Shown here: positions 26,661 through 34,968 of the stretch, piece by piece
Position numbering within the stretch: position 1 is the first letter of the stretch
How the letters are laid out: every line of letters starts with the position of its first letter
Assembly (NCBI GenBank): GCA_039818825.1
Contig: JBCBTD010000009.1
Location: 38,359-102,358, forward strand
Reading direction: 5' to 3'
Length of the DNA stretch: 64,000 nt
Source: JBCBTD01 sp039818825
GTDB lineage: Bacteria; Pseudomonadota; Alphaproteobacteria; Geminicoccales; Geminicoccaceae
Position numbers and translations under genes: made by a program
Notes under the pieces: generated by a model
What the model was told of the DNA's origin: nothing
The model's database searches: none
Seen by the model: only the letters and a program-made list of their open reading frames with translations

Positions 26661-29339
26661 ATGTCGGTACGCAACCTCGAACGCGTCTTCAAGCCAGCGT
26701 CGGTCGCGCTGATCGGCGCGTCGAACACCGCTGGCAGCCTCGGCTCCGTCCTCGCCGACAACCTCATCGCGGGCGGCTTCAAAGGACCGATCCTGCCGGT
26801 GACCAACGAGGATTGGGCCGTACGCGGCGTCATGACCTACTCGGCCGTCGACGAGTTGCCGGTCGCCCCCGACCTCGCGATCATCACCACACCGCCGGAG
26901 ACGGCACCAGCGCTGATCGATCTCCTGGGCCGGCGCGGCACGCGCGGTGCCGTCGTCATCTCGCCTGGCTTCGCCGACCTCGGCGACGAGGGCAAGGCGT
27001 TGCAGCAGCAGATGCTCGACGCGGCGAAGCCCCATCTCCTGCGCATCGTCGGCCCGAACTGCATGGGCATCGTCGTGCCCGAGCATGGCCTCAATGCCAG
27101 CTTCATCCACCGCACGCCGCTTCCCGGCTCACTGGCGTTCATCTCACAGTCGGGCGCTGTCATGAGCACCGTCGTCGACTGGGCCACCTACCGGGGCGTC
27201 GGCTTCAGCCACCTGGTCTCGGCCGGCGACATGGCCGACGTCGATTTCGGCGATCTGCTGGACTATTGGCTCGCCGACCCGCGCACGCGTGCGATTCTGT
27301 TGCACATGGAGGGCCTCAAGGACGCCCGCAAATTCATGTCGGCCGCCCGCGCCGCGTCGCGCACCAAGCCCGTCGTGGTGATCAAGACCGGACGCAGCGC
27401 CGAGGGCGCGCAGGCGGCGGAGACCCACACCGGCACGATGGCCGGCGAAGACGACGTCTACGCGGCGGCGTTCCGCCGTGCCGGCATGCTGCGTGTCGGT
27501 AACCTGAGCGAGGTGTTCGCGGCGGTCGAGACACTGGGCATGGGCCTCCGCGTCAAGGGCGACCGGCTGGCCATTCTCTCGAACGGCGGCGGCATGGGTG
27601 TGCTGGCCACCGACGAACTGGTCGGTCGAGGCGGGCAGATGGCGCGTCTGAGCGACGAGACGCGGTCCAGTCTCGACGAGTTGCTGCCGCGGTTCTGTTC
27701 GATGACCAACCCGGTGGACATCGCTGCCGACGCTGACCCTGAGCGCTACCGCAAGGCGCTGGCGCTGCTGTTGGCGGACGACACGCTCGATGCGGTGTTG
27801 GTCCTCAACAGCCCGACGGCCGTCAATCGGCTCGACAAGTGCGCCGATGCGGTCATCGAGGCCGTGAAGGAACGCCGCCGGCCGACGCTGACCTGTTGGC
27901 TCGGCAAGGAGGGTCCGAGGGCCGCGCGCAAACGCTTTGCCGACGCCAAGATCCCGACCTACGACACGCCGGAAGACGCCATCCAGGGCTTCATGAACCT
28001 GGTCGCGCACCAGCAGAATCAGGACCTGTTGCTACAGGCGCCGATGTCGATCGACGTGGCGGCACGCACGGACGTGGTGAGTGCTCGACAGCACTGCCGA
28101 GACGCGCTGGACGCGGGCCGCGACTGGCTCACGGAGCCGGAGTCCAAACGGCTGTTGCACGCCTACTCCATTCCGACGGTCAGGACGCAGACTGCCGTCA
28201 CGCCCGAGCAGGCCGGCAAGCTCGGCGCGCGGATGGGGATGCGCGTCGCCTTGAAGATCCTGTCGCCGGACATCCCACACAAGTCCGACGTCGATGGCGT
28301 GAAACTCGGACTGGAAGGCGCGGACGAGATCCGCAGCGCGGCCGAAGCGATGCTGCGACGGGTGCAGGAGCATGCGCCCGAAGCGCGCATCGAAGGCTTC
28401 AGCGTCCAGGAAATGGTGGCGATGCCGGACAGCCACGAGCTGATCATCGGCGCCAAAACCGACCCGTTGTTCGGCCCGGTCATCCTGTTCGGCGCCGGTG
28501 GCATAGCGGCGGAAGCGCTGCGCGATCGGGCGGTGGCGTTGCCGCCGTTGAACATGGAACTGGCGCAGGAGATGATCGCGAAGACGCGCGTGTTCCGTCT
28601 GCTCCAGGGCTACCGCAACCGACCCGGCGCGGCGATCGACCAGATCGCCTTGGCGCTCGTCCGCCTCGGCCAGCTGATGGCCGACGTCGACCTGATCGAT
28701 GCGGTCGACGTCAACCCACTGCTCGCCAACAGCAACGGAGTGCTGGCGCTGGATGCGCGGATCAAGCTGGCGGAGCCGGACCGTACCGGCACCCAGCGGC
28801 TGGCGATCCGTCCCTACCCGCGCGAACTGGAGAAGCTGGTCACGATCCGCGACGGCACCCCCGTCCACCTGCGCCCGATCCGTCCGGACGACGCGGCCGC
28901 GGTCCAGGACATGATCGCCCGCAGCAATCTCGAAGACCTGAGGATGCGCTTCTTCACGGCGATGAAGCAGCTACCACCGAGCCTGGCCGCGCGCCTCACC
29001 CAGATCGACTACGACCGCGAGATGGCGTTCGTCGGCTACGCGGACAACGGGCAGAACGACGGCCTTTGGGGCGTCGGCCGCCTGCACTGCGAGCCGGACC
29101 GGCAGCGCGCGGAGTACGCCGTGATGACACGGAGCGACGTCGCCGGCCGCGGGCTGGGCCTGAGGCTGATGCAGGAGATCATCGAGCACGGTCAACGGCT
29201 GGGCGTGAAGGAGATCTTCGGCGAGGTCCTGGCGGAGAACGACCGAATGCTCAAGATGAACGAGCGGCTCGGCTTCGTCCGCAACCGCACCGACGACCCG
29301 GAGGTCGTCCACGTGACGTTGGCCCTGTCCGAGCACTGA
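26661..29339 (+). CDS. NDP-forming acyl-CoA synthetase fused to a GNAT acetyltransferase (Pat/PatZ type)
   Basis: The 892-residue protein joins an ADP-forming acetyl-CoA synthetase-like part to an acetyltransferase, as in protein lysine acetyltransferases that inactivate acetyl-CoA synthetase. Order: CoA-binding domain (SVALIGASNTAGSLG), ligase domains with the phospho-His segment ETHTGTMAGED, LSNGGGMGVLATDEL, ATP-grasp (LKILSPDIPHKSDVDGVKL, GAKTDPLFGPVILFGAGG), then from about residue 735 the GNAT domain (LRPIRPDDAAAVQDMI, RGLGLRLMQEIIEHG, NDRMLKMNERLGF). The phospho-His site is intact, so the synthetase part may be active or act as acetyl-CoA sensor. Confidence 0.92.
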   Translation: MSVRNLERVFKPASVALIGASNTAGSLGSVLADNLIAGGFKGPILPVTNEDWAVRGVMTYSAVDELPVAPDLAIITTPPETAPALIDLLGRRGTRGAVVISPGFADLGDEGKALQQQMLDAAKPHLLRIVGPNCMGIVVPEHGLNASFIHRTPLPGSLAFISQSGAVMSTVVDWATYRGVGFSHLVSAGDMADVDFGDLLDYWLADPRTRAILLHMEGLKDARKFMSAARAASRTKPVVVIKTGRSAEGAQAAETHTGTMAGEDDVYAAAFRRAGMLRVGNLSEVFAAVETLGMGLRVKGDRLAILSNGGGMGVLATDELVGRGGQMARLSDETRSSLDELLPRFCSMTNPVDIAADADPERYRKALALLLADDTLDAVLVLNSPTAVNRLDKCADAVIEAVKERRRPTLTCWLGKEGPRAARKRFADAKIPTYDTPEDAIQGFMNLVAHQQNQDLLLQAPMSIDVAARTDVVSARQHCRDALDAGRDWLTEPESKRLLHAYSIPTVRTQTAVTPEQAGKLGARMGMRVALKILSPDIPHKSDVDGVKLGLEGADEIRSAAEAMLRRVQEHAPEARIEGFSVQEMVAMPDSHELIIGAKTDPLFGPVILFGAGGIAAEALRDRAVALPPLNMELAQEMIAKTRVFRLLQGYRNRPGAAIDQIALALVRLGQLMADVDLIDAVDVNPLLANSNGVLALDARIKLAEPDRTGTQRLAIRPYPRELEKLVTIRDGTPVHLRPIRPDDAAAVQDMIARSNLEDLRMRFFTAMKQLPPSLAARLTQIDYDREMAFVGYADNGQNDGLWGVGRLHCEPDRQRAEYAVMTRSDVAGRGLGLRLMQEIIEHGQRLGVKEIFGEVLAENDRMLKMNERLGFVRNRTDDPEVVHVTLALSEH

Positions 29340-29448
29340 CGGCAGGCAGCGAGTGGCAGGCGATTGCCGGCCCGACCGCGATTCTGGTGGCGTCGGCCTC
29401 GTGTTCCGCTAGCCGTCGGAATCGTCAGAGACCTCGGCTGCTACACCC

Positions 29449-30345
29449 ATGACGCGTGTCCAACTCGCTCTGTTCGCCGATGCGACCGACGTCGTGCTCG
29501 GCCTGGCCAAGGAGCTGCGAGCTTTCGAGCAGGCCGGCGTCGCGCTCGACGTTCGCCATGTCGCCGATGCCGACGAAGCGCACGCGGCGTTGTTCACTGG
29601 CACCGCCGACATCGCCGGCATGTCGTTCGACGACGTCCTGACCTGCGCACTCTCCGGCCACCGCGCGGCACCCGAGGTTCGCGTCCTCTTGCCGGTTCAT
29701 CGCGGCTTCTCGAGCCTGATGGCCCGGCCCGACGTGGCTTCCGTCGAGGCCCTACGCGGCCGGCGGCTGGCGGTCGATACCTACACCGGATACGCGAGCG
29801 CCCTGTTCGAGGTTCTCCAACGCCATGGTGTCGACGCGGAGCGCGACTGCGAGGTCCTCTTGGCCGGCGCCACCGACCGCCGGTTCCGCGCGTTGCTCGG
29901 AGGGGCCTTCGACGCGACACTGCTCGGGACGCCTTTCGATCTTCTCGCCGAGCGCGCGGGCATGCGGCGTCTGATCCGGCCACGCCAAACACTCGACGGT
30001 TATCTAGGGGTCGTGATTGCGGCGAGAACCACGTGGTTGGCAGAACGTCGAGCGGCCGCCGATGCCTTCACCAGGACGTTCCGCGAAACGCTGCAGATCG
30101 CGATGGCCGACCCACACGACGCCCTGGTCCATCGTGTCCTGGATGCCCGATTCGGCAAAGAGCTCCAGACGACTGAAGCGCTCGACGGCTTGGCAGCCGC
30201 CCTCTTCGGTCCCGAGAGCGACTTCGTCGCGGCGACGCTGCCGGGCAACGACGACGTCGCTGCCGTCGTCCGGCTCTACGAACGCCATCGGCACGCGAAG
30301 ATCGACATGGTCGACGCGCTACGGCTGTTCGACGTTCCGCTTTGA
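29449..30345 (+). CDS. SsuA/THI5-like substrate-binding protein without signal peptide
   Basis: The 298-residue product has the periplasmic-binding-protein type 2 fold pattern of nitrate/sulfonate/thiamine-precursor binders: VQLALFADATDVVLGLAKE, DVRHVADADEAHAALFTGTADIAGM, and VEALRGRRLAVDTYTGYASALFEVLQRHG. The N-terminus lacks a signal sequence, so it would stay in the cytoplasm, and no permease or ATPase adjoins it. It could be an orphan receptor, or a cytoplasmic sensor or synthase of NMT1/THI5 style. It lies 109 nt after the pat-type gene. Confidence 0.75.
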   Translation: MTRVQLALFADATDVVLGLAKELRAFEQAGVALDVRHVADADEAHAALFTGTADIAGMSFDDVLTCALSGHRAAPEVRVLLPVHRGFSSLMARPDVASVEALRGRRLAVDTYTGYASALFEVLQRHGVDAERDCEVLLAGATDRRFRALLGGAFDATLLGTPFDLLAERAGMRRLIRPRQTLDGYLGVVIAARTTWLAERRAAADAFTRTFRETLQIAMADPHDALVHRVLDARFGKELQTTEALDGLAAALFGPESDFVAATLPGNDDVAAVVRLYERHRHAKIDMVDALRLFDVPL

Positions 30346-30661
30346 CCTGAGTCGCCGGCGCAGGCGTCGCCTCGTTGGGCGGCCGGCGCGCGGCAGCTCG
30401 ACGAACACTGTGACCGCCGCCTGCACGGGGCTCCCTGGGCATCACCTCGGAGCCTGCCAGCGCTCGCGGGCCCAACCATCCTGATCGCAATCCTGCTTCC
30501 GATGGTACCTCGGTTCGCCCCGGGCGGCAGGCGCTAGACCGACGACACGAGCGGCGGCGCCGTTCGGCGCGACGAGGACGTGCCGCGGGCCGACCTCAAC
30601 GGGCCAGGGCAACGTCGGAGATCATGGAACGCCGCAATGACGAAAGAGGCTTGGCACGCCG
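30346..30661. other. Intergenic region, nothing recognised
   Basis: This 316-nt stretch separates two convergent genes. The open frames here are short and arginine/alanine-rich and look like GC-driven noise. It should hold the transcript ends of both genes; only short GC hairpins without T-tracts are visible. Confidence 0.5.
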
Positions 30662-31120
30662 TCATGGCCCGACGTCGCGGGCCGTGTCGAGGTAGCGACG
30701 CAGCGTCGCCAGCTGCGGCAGCAGCGAGAGCAGGGCCGGCAGGTCGAGGTCGTCGGCCATGGCATCGAGCGTCGGATTCAGCGACGCGATGGCCGTCTCG
30801 CGGAAGGCGCGGCCGGCAGCGGTGATGTAGACCAGCTTGCTCCTCCCGTCGGCCGGATTGGCGCGGACGTCGACGAAGCCGCGAGTGCCGAGCTGGGTGA
30901 GCGTGTGGGTCATCGTCGGCTTGGTGACCTGGAAGGCACTCGCCAGCTGCAAAGGCGTCCGCCCGTCGCCCAGCCGGCAGAGGTGGTTGATCACTGCGAA
31001 GTGCGAAACGTGGAGGCCCTCGGGAAGCCGTCGGTTGAACTCGGTCGTCGCCAGCTGCTGGATGATGTGGATCTCGTTGAACAGCTCGAAGAGGCGGGCA
31101 CGCTGGTCGTCGAGATCCAT
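30662..31120 (-). CDS. MarR family transcriptional regulator
   Basis: Winged-helix dimeric repressor of 152 residues. The order fits MarR: an N-terminal dimer helix, HFAVINHLCRLGDGRTPLQLASAFQVTKPTMTHTLTQLGTRGFVD (helix-turn-helix and wing start), DGRSKLVYITAAGRAFRE (wing and exit helix), and a C-terminal dimer helix. It is co-transcribed behind the nitroreductase-like gene (3-nt gap), whose upstream region bears a 10-bp inverted repeat, so autoregulation is the simple model. Confidence 0.92.
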   Translation of the reverse strand: MDLDDQRARLFELFNEIHIIQQLATTEFNRRLPEGLHVSHFAVINHLCRLGDGRTPLQLASAFQVTKPTMTHTLTQLGTRGFVDVRANPADGRSKLVYITAAGRAFRETAIASLNPTLDAMADDLDLPALLSLLPQLATLRRYLDTARDVGP

Positions 31121-31123
31121 GGC

Positions 31124-32269
31124 TCAGGCCGTCACGATCCGTGTCTTCAGGGCCCAACGCGGGCTCGGTCCGACGGTCGGCCCGTAGCCGAGCCGTGCCA
31201 GCATCTGCACGGTCCCGCCCCCCGGTGCCAGCCGGTCGTGGACTTCGCGGTAGAGCGGCGACATCTCGGGGAACTCCTGCAAGGCTTGGCTCAACGGCTG
31301 GGTGCCGAGCCCGGCGGCCGTGGCGGCAAGGTTGACCCTCAGCCATGCCCTACCGGCGCCGAGTTGATCAACACGCCGGTTTTCCGCCGTGGTCAACCAC
31401 AGATGCGCCATTGCCGAATTCACGTTTTGCATCGCTGCATCCAACGCTCCCTGGAACGACCGGGAGGCGGGATCGAGGGCAGCCTCCTTCGAAAGCTGGC
31501 CCGTGGCAGCCAACAGCTCGAACATCGGGCCGCCGAGATCGATGCCATCGGGGTTGGCTTCGATCTCCGCCTTGCCGATCCGCAGCAGATCGATGCTTTC
31601 TTTCAAGGTGCGGCGGGTGCGGAACTCCAGATCGATGGCCCGGCCGGTGAGTGCCCGTAGCGCTGCGACCTCGGACGGCCCGCGCGTCGTACCCACCCCG
31701 ACGTCAGGCCCGGCGCTGGTGCGCAACGCGACGAGATCGGCGGCCGGAACCACCCGCCGCGTATCGTAGGGCTCCTTCAACGAGCGCCGGGTCAGGACGT
31801 GCGCGAACAACGGATCGGTGACGGCCGCCGGATCCTCGATCAGCCGAACCGACGCGACCGGACGTTCGTCCAGCCGTTTCGTGCCGGCGCCATCGGGGAA
31901 CGGAACGATCTCGGCGCGGTAGCCATGAGCCCCAGCAGCCATCTCCAGCAGTGCGAGGAAACAACCGAGGCCGATGGTGATCTGCCGGTCGAACGGATCG
32001 GTCTCGGGAAGCCGCCGCGCCTGGTCGGCGAAAACTCGGATTTCGCCCGGCGTCGCCAGGTCGACCAACCACGGCTGCCGGTTGTGGGGATTGGGTGCGA
32101 GGATCGCAAAGGAGAGCGCCCGGCGACGCGGCTCCTCGTAGAGCGACCCCGCCGCCTGCCAAGGTGCCAGCGCCCTGGCAGGGTCTCGCGTGGCCAAGAA
32201 CCCCGCAACGCCGCCGGCCGCGAGGATGATACCGCCGCCAACGACGGCGAGAGCGTTGCGTCGCTTCAT
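31124..32269 (-). CDS. Nitroreductase-fold (Acg-type) FMN oxidoreductase with Tat-like leader
   Basis: Product of 381 residues with an N-terminal leader MKRRN followed by a hydrophobic glycine/alanine stretch, resembling a Tat signal or a single anchor. The body is of the large, divergent nitroreductase group related to mycobacterial Acg: LAPNPHNRQPWLVDL, DPFDRQITIGLGCFLALLEMAA, NSAMAHLWLTTAENRRVDQLGAGRAWLRVNLAATAAGLGTQPLSQALQE. Acg-type proteins may bind FMN without normal nitroreductase activity. It leads an operon with marR. Confidence 0.85.
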   Translation of the reverse strand: MKRRNALAVVGGGIILAAGGVAGFLATRDPARALAPWQAAGSLYEEPRRRALSFAILAPNPHNRQPWLVDLATPGEIRVFADQARRLPETDPFDRQITIGLGCFLALLEMAAGAHGYRAEIVPFPDGAGTKRLDERPVASVRLIEDPAAVTDPLFAHVLTRRSLKEPYDTRRVVPAADLVALRTSAGPDVGVGTTRGPSEVAALRALTGRAIDLEFRTRRTLKESIDLLRIGKAEIEANPDGIDLGGPMFELLAATGQLSKEAALDPASRSFQGALDAAMQNVNSAMAHLWLTTAENRRVDQLGAGRAWLRVNLAATAAGLGTQPLSQALQEFPEMSPLYREVHDRLAPGGGTVQMLARLGYGPTVGPSPRWALKTRIVTA

Positions 32270-32279
32270 CGCGCACCTC

Positions 32280-32313
32280 GTTAGATGTCGAATTATTTGA
32301 TTTGATATCTAAC
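32280..32313. promoter_or_regulatory. Candidate MarR operator
   Basis: GTTAGATGTC (32280-32289) and GATATCTAAC (32304-32313) form a 10-bp inverted repeat with one mismatch and a 14-nt spacer in an A+T-rich patch. It begins 11 nt upstream of the nitroreductase start, where bound protein would block initiation. The TTAGAT arm resembles sites bound by MarR-family repressors; assignment to the MarR encoded in this operon is inference. Confidence 0.6.
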
Positions 32314-32347
32314 TATATGATTGCAGTCAAGGTCGCTGCCGGTGATC

Positions 32348-32568
32348 GGCCGGGCGCATCGATGCCGGCACGCACCGCCAAAGCCAACGCCAAGAAGTCG
32401 GCTGTGCGGGCGTCCATCGAGCACGTCTTCGCCGAGCAGAAGGCGCGGATGGGTCTCTTCGTCCGGAACATCGGCCTGGCGCGGGCCAAGACCAAGATCG
32501 GCTTCGCCAACCTCGTCTACAACATGCGTCGCCTGCTCTGGCTCGAACGCCAGACCAGTCCGGTCTGA
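32348..32568 (+). pseudogene. C-terminal remnant of an IS5-family transposase
   Basis: About 73 codons remain, ending with the IS5/IS1031-type C-terminus: SAVRASIEHVFAEQKARMGL, then a second block around VRNIGLARAKTKIGFANLVYN and a final WLERQ. This region holds the last acidic residue (Glu in IEHVFAEQK) of the DDE site. The DDE aspartates and the N-terminal half are absent, and no start codon or ribosome site belongs to it. The fragment abuts the MarR operator on its left, so an old insertion or deletion shaped this promoter region. No terminal inverted repeats were found. Confidence 0.82.
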
Positions 32569-32744
32569 CATCCCCTTCCGTCCGTCCGAGCCCCCAACCA
32601 CCAGCGAGCCCGGCAGCCACCGAGCGATCCCACGGCGTGATCGAACTCGAAGCCCTCAAACGGGCCGACTCAGCCGGTAGATGGAGGCGTCCAACTCGTT
32701 ACAGCGTTCTGCCGGGCTTTGCTCACGCTGGCGGGAGTCGTCGG

Positions 32745-33170
32745 CTAAGAGCGACGTGCCCCAGCGCTGTCAGATCGGTCGACGATCTCCTTCAACAGCG
32801 CGTCAGGGTCAGCCTGAATTCTCTCGAGCAGTGCAGCCGGAAACTCCGATCTCTCGTCATACTTGGCTGACCAACGCGCAATCTCGAACAGGACAGGAAT
32901 GAAGTCATGCGCCTTGGATGTGAGCTGATACCGTAGTTTCGAAGCGTTGGTCGGATCAGGCGATTTCGTCACCATGCCGGATGACATCAAGAGCGCAAGA
33001 CGGTCGGCGAGAACGTTGGTCGAGATACCTTCGCCGGCTTGGTGAAACTCACTGAACGATCGAAATCCTTTGAACACCATGTCTCGTAGGATCAGGAGCG
33101 TCCACCGATCACCGATGATGCTCATTGCATAACGGAACGGGCAACCGAACGGCGGATACGTTTTTCCCAA
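32745..33170 (-). CDS. HxlR family transcriptional regulator
   Basis: Winged-helix regulator with the HxlR signature: FGCPFRYAMSIIGDRWTLLILRDMVFKGFRSFSEF (with the sensing-type Cys before the helix-turn-helix), GISTNVLADRLALLMSSGMV, and KLRYQLTSKAHDF. I take the TTG at 33170, giving 141 residues beginning MGKTYPPFGCPF. The frame is open to 33257, but that start would overlap the divergent SRPBCC gene and run through a strong palindrome. It probably controls the divergent gene and itself. Confidence 0.88.
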   Translation of the reverse strand: MGKTYPPFGCPFRYAMSIIGDRWTLLILRDMVFKGFRSFSEFHQAGEGISTNVLADRLALLMSSGMVTKSPDPTNASKLRYQLTSKAHDFIPVLFEIARWSAKYDERSEFPAALLERIQADPDALLKEIVDRSDSAGARRS

Positions 33171-33184
33171 ATCTTTGCATCCAT

Positions 33185-33213
33185 CAAGGCGCTTGCAAAA
33201 AACAAGCGCTTTG
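33185..33213. promoter_or_regulatory. 29-bp palindrome between hxlR and the SRPBCC gene
   Basis: CAAGGCGCTTG (33185-33195) and CAAGCGCTTTG (33203-33213) are inverted repeats matching at 10 of 11 positions around a 7-nt A-rich spacer. It lies 15 nt above the proposed hxlR start and 42 nt above the SRPBCC start. Size and symmetry fit a dimeric winged-helix repressor, most likely the adjacent HxlR protein (inference). Confidence 0.65.
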
Positions 33214-33255
33214 TTCAATATGTTAATTGCATCCAGGCAAACCAACGGAGGTTGC

Positions 33256-33699
33256 ATGGCTGGGGTTCATCATCGCGTCGGTGTGGCTGGCGATATCAAT
33301 CGAATCTACCGGGCAATGCACGAGCCCTCGGGGTTGGCAGGATGGTGGGCGTCAACGGCCGACGGGACACCGGAAGTTGGACAGGTTGTCAATCTGCACT
33401 TCGAAGCGTTGACTACCTTGTCCTTCGAAATCACCGCCCTCGAAGAGAACGCCTTGGTCCGTCTACAATGTGTCTCAGGCCCTGGACCGTGGCAGAACTG
33501 TCAATTGGATTTCACATTTCAACAAGGCGAAAAACAGATCTGGGTTGATTTGATCCATGAAAACAAATCAGTCTCTGAGAGTGATTTCTTGTACTTCAGA
33601 ACGAAGTGGCCAATCTATTTGTTGAGCATGCGCGACCTCATCGAAACCGGAACGGGCACACCGTATCCGAAAGAAACGAAGATTCAAATTGACGACTGA
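33256..33699 (+). CDS. SRPBCC (AHSA1/START-like) domain protein
   Basis: The 147-residue product fits the SRPBCC ligand-binding fold: GVAGDINRIYRAMHEPSGLAGWWASTADGTPEVGQVVNLHF at the N-terminus and a long C-terminal helix (FRTKWPIYLLSMRDLIETG). Such proteins bind hydrophobic ligands or act as stress-linked cyclases/co-chaperones. ATG 33256 follows ACGGAGG. Its codons use A and T in third positions far more than neighbours, suggesting recent acquisition together with hxlR. Possibly the target of HxlR control. Confidence 0.82.
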   Translation: MAGVHHRVGVAGDINRIYRAMHEPSGLAGWWASTADGTPEVGQVVNLHFEALTTLSFEITALEENALVRLQCVSGPGPWQNCQLDFTFQQGEKQIWVDLIHENKSVSESDFLYFRTKWPIYLLSMRDLIETGTGTPYPKETKIQIDD

Positions 33700-34115
33700 G
33701 AGCCGAAACTGTCGGCGCAACCGTTTCACGGCCGAACACTGATCGCCCTGCGGATGTCCTGAATGCGCTCGTTCCGAGCCTTTCCGTCGTAGAGGTGCAA
33801 CCGTCAAGTCAGGCCGTAGGCGAGATCAACCGTCAGGCTGGCTTTTCGTCTCTTGCTGGCGCCTGCGGGCTCGAGCCAGTCGAAGTGTAAAGAGGCGAAG
33901 GCCTTTCGACGGACCGCTTTCGCATCACGTGACACCGAGCCGGCATGTCGCGTCGGAGACGGTGACGGAGCAAGCTTCGGGCCGGAGCCAGCCCGACGAT
34001 CACGTTCGGAGCGCTCATCTTCCAACGTCAGGATGAGCGTCCGCATTTCAATCCATGGAGCCGCACCAAACTCGTCGCGGTCGCTGTGGTCGCGGGACCG
34101 GACGCCGGCGTCCGC
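33700..34115. other. Intergenic region, no gene recognised
   Basis: This 416-nt stretch between the SRPBCC gene and the 3' end of the biotin carrier gene contains only short open frames (at most 90 codons) with arginine/serine-rich translations. I see no motif, tRNA shape or strong hairpin. It may be decayed sequence left by insertions in the 32-34 kb accessory segment. Confidence 0.45.
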
Positions 34116-34526
34116 TCACTCGTAGTCCATCAGAACCTGCCCGACCTTGACGCCTTCGCCCTCGGCGACACGGAGCGCTTTCACCGTCCCGGCACGGGCG
34201 GCGGCGACGTTGGTCTCCATCTTCATGGCCTCGAGGACCATGATCAGGTCGTCTTGCTTCAGGGCCTGGCCGGGCTTGACGGCGATGCTGTTGACGACGC
34301 CGGCAACCGGGCTGCGGCAGACTTTGTCCTCGTCGACTGGACCTTCCTCCGCGGCCGCCTCGGCCACTCCCGGCGCCGCGGCCGCGGCGGGGCCGGCCGA
34401 CGAGCGTACCGTCATCGGCGGGGCGTGCGGTGGCAGATAGCCGGGATGGCGCGTCGGCCGGTCTTCTTCCAGGACCTCGACCTCCAGGTCATAGGTCTTG
34501 CCGTCAAGATCGATGCGCAGTTTCAA
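34116..34526 (-). CDS. Biotin carboxyl carrier protein, transcarboxylase 1.3S-like
   Basis: Biotin-carrying subunit of 136 residues. After a beta-rich start (MKLRIDLDGKTYDLEVEVLE) comes an Ala/Pro/Glu linker (about 40-65) and a biotinyl domain with VCRSPVAGVVNSIAVKPGQ and EAMKME, where Lys102 is the biotin site. Overall build equals the 1.3S subunit of Propionibacterium transcarboxylase (123 residues) and the gamma/delta carriers of decarboxylases. Last gene of the operon with 5S- and 12S-like carboxyltransferase genes; it supplies the biotin arm that the 5S-like subunit lacks. Confidence 0.93.
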   Translation of the reverse strand: MKLRIDLDGKTYDLEVEVLEEDRPTRHPGYLPPHAPPMTVRSSAGPAAAAAPGVAEAAAEEGPVDEDKVCRSPVAGVVNSIAVKPGQALKQDDLIMVLEAMKMETNVAAARAGTVKALRVAEGEGVKVGQVLMDYE

Positions 34527-34616
34527 GGCCGGAACTCCTTGCGAAGGCAGTAGGCCTGCAGGCGCGGGGCTGTCCGCAGCCGCGCCGGCCGGCCGTTGTC
34601 AGAAGCCCACCGGGTC

Positions 34617-34922
34617 TCAATGTCCCCGGTGTGGCTGATGCGAGGTCTGGATGGCGGCGCGACCGTGGCGGGCCCAGGCAGGCGCGCCCTCCTGACCCGG
34701 CCTCACCAGCCGCGCCGAGCGGATGCGCACCCGCTTTCCCAGATAAGAGGTCACCGCCGCAGCCAGCATGACCAGCGTTTCAGGACTGACCTCGGCGGCG
34801 TGCTGGGCATTGATCGCCTCGACATCCGCCTTGAGAGCGTCGATCTCCGCGCGCATGGCACGCATCTCGCCGCCGAGGGTCTCGACCGCGGCCATCACGT
34901 CTTTCAAAGTCGGTGCGCTCAT
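34617..34922 (-). CDS. Small operon protein of the biotin-dependent carboxyltransferase locus
   Basis: A 101-residue protein from ATG 34922. Residues about 8-40 form a short coiled coil (GGEMRAMRAEIDALKADVEA), followed by SPETLVMLAAAVTSYLGKRVRIRSARLV and a C-terminal tail WARHGRAAIQTSHQ. The tail resembles the small extra subunits found with biotin-dependent acyl-CoA carboxylases and decarboxylases (from memory). It may tether or assemble the subunits. No catalytic motif or signal peptide. It lies 46 nt after the 12S-like gene and about 90 nt before the carrier gene. Confidence 0.72.
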   Translation of the reverse strand: MSAPTLKDVMAAVETLGGEMRAMRAEIDALKADVEAINAQHAAEVSPETLVMLAAAVTSYLGKRVRIRSARLVRPGQEGAPAWARHGRAAIQTSHQPHRGH

Positions 34923-34968
34923 GCCTGTTGCTCCTGCCGGCCGGTCCACGATCTGGGCGGGCGGCACA

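Noticed and set aside
32302..32568. Intact small gene of 88 codons
   Set aside because: The first dozen or so codons run through the MarR operator and only the C-terminal end of an IS5 transposase is present; treated as a pseudogene.
33700..34115. Possible small gene at 33804-34046 on the minus strand
   Set aside because: No ribosome site, no recognisable motif, biased composition; treated as empty.
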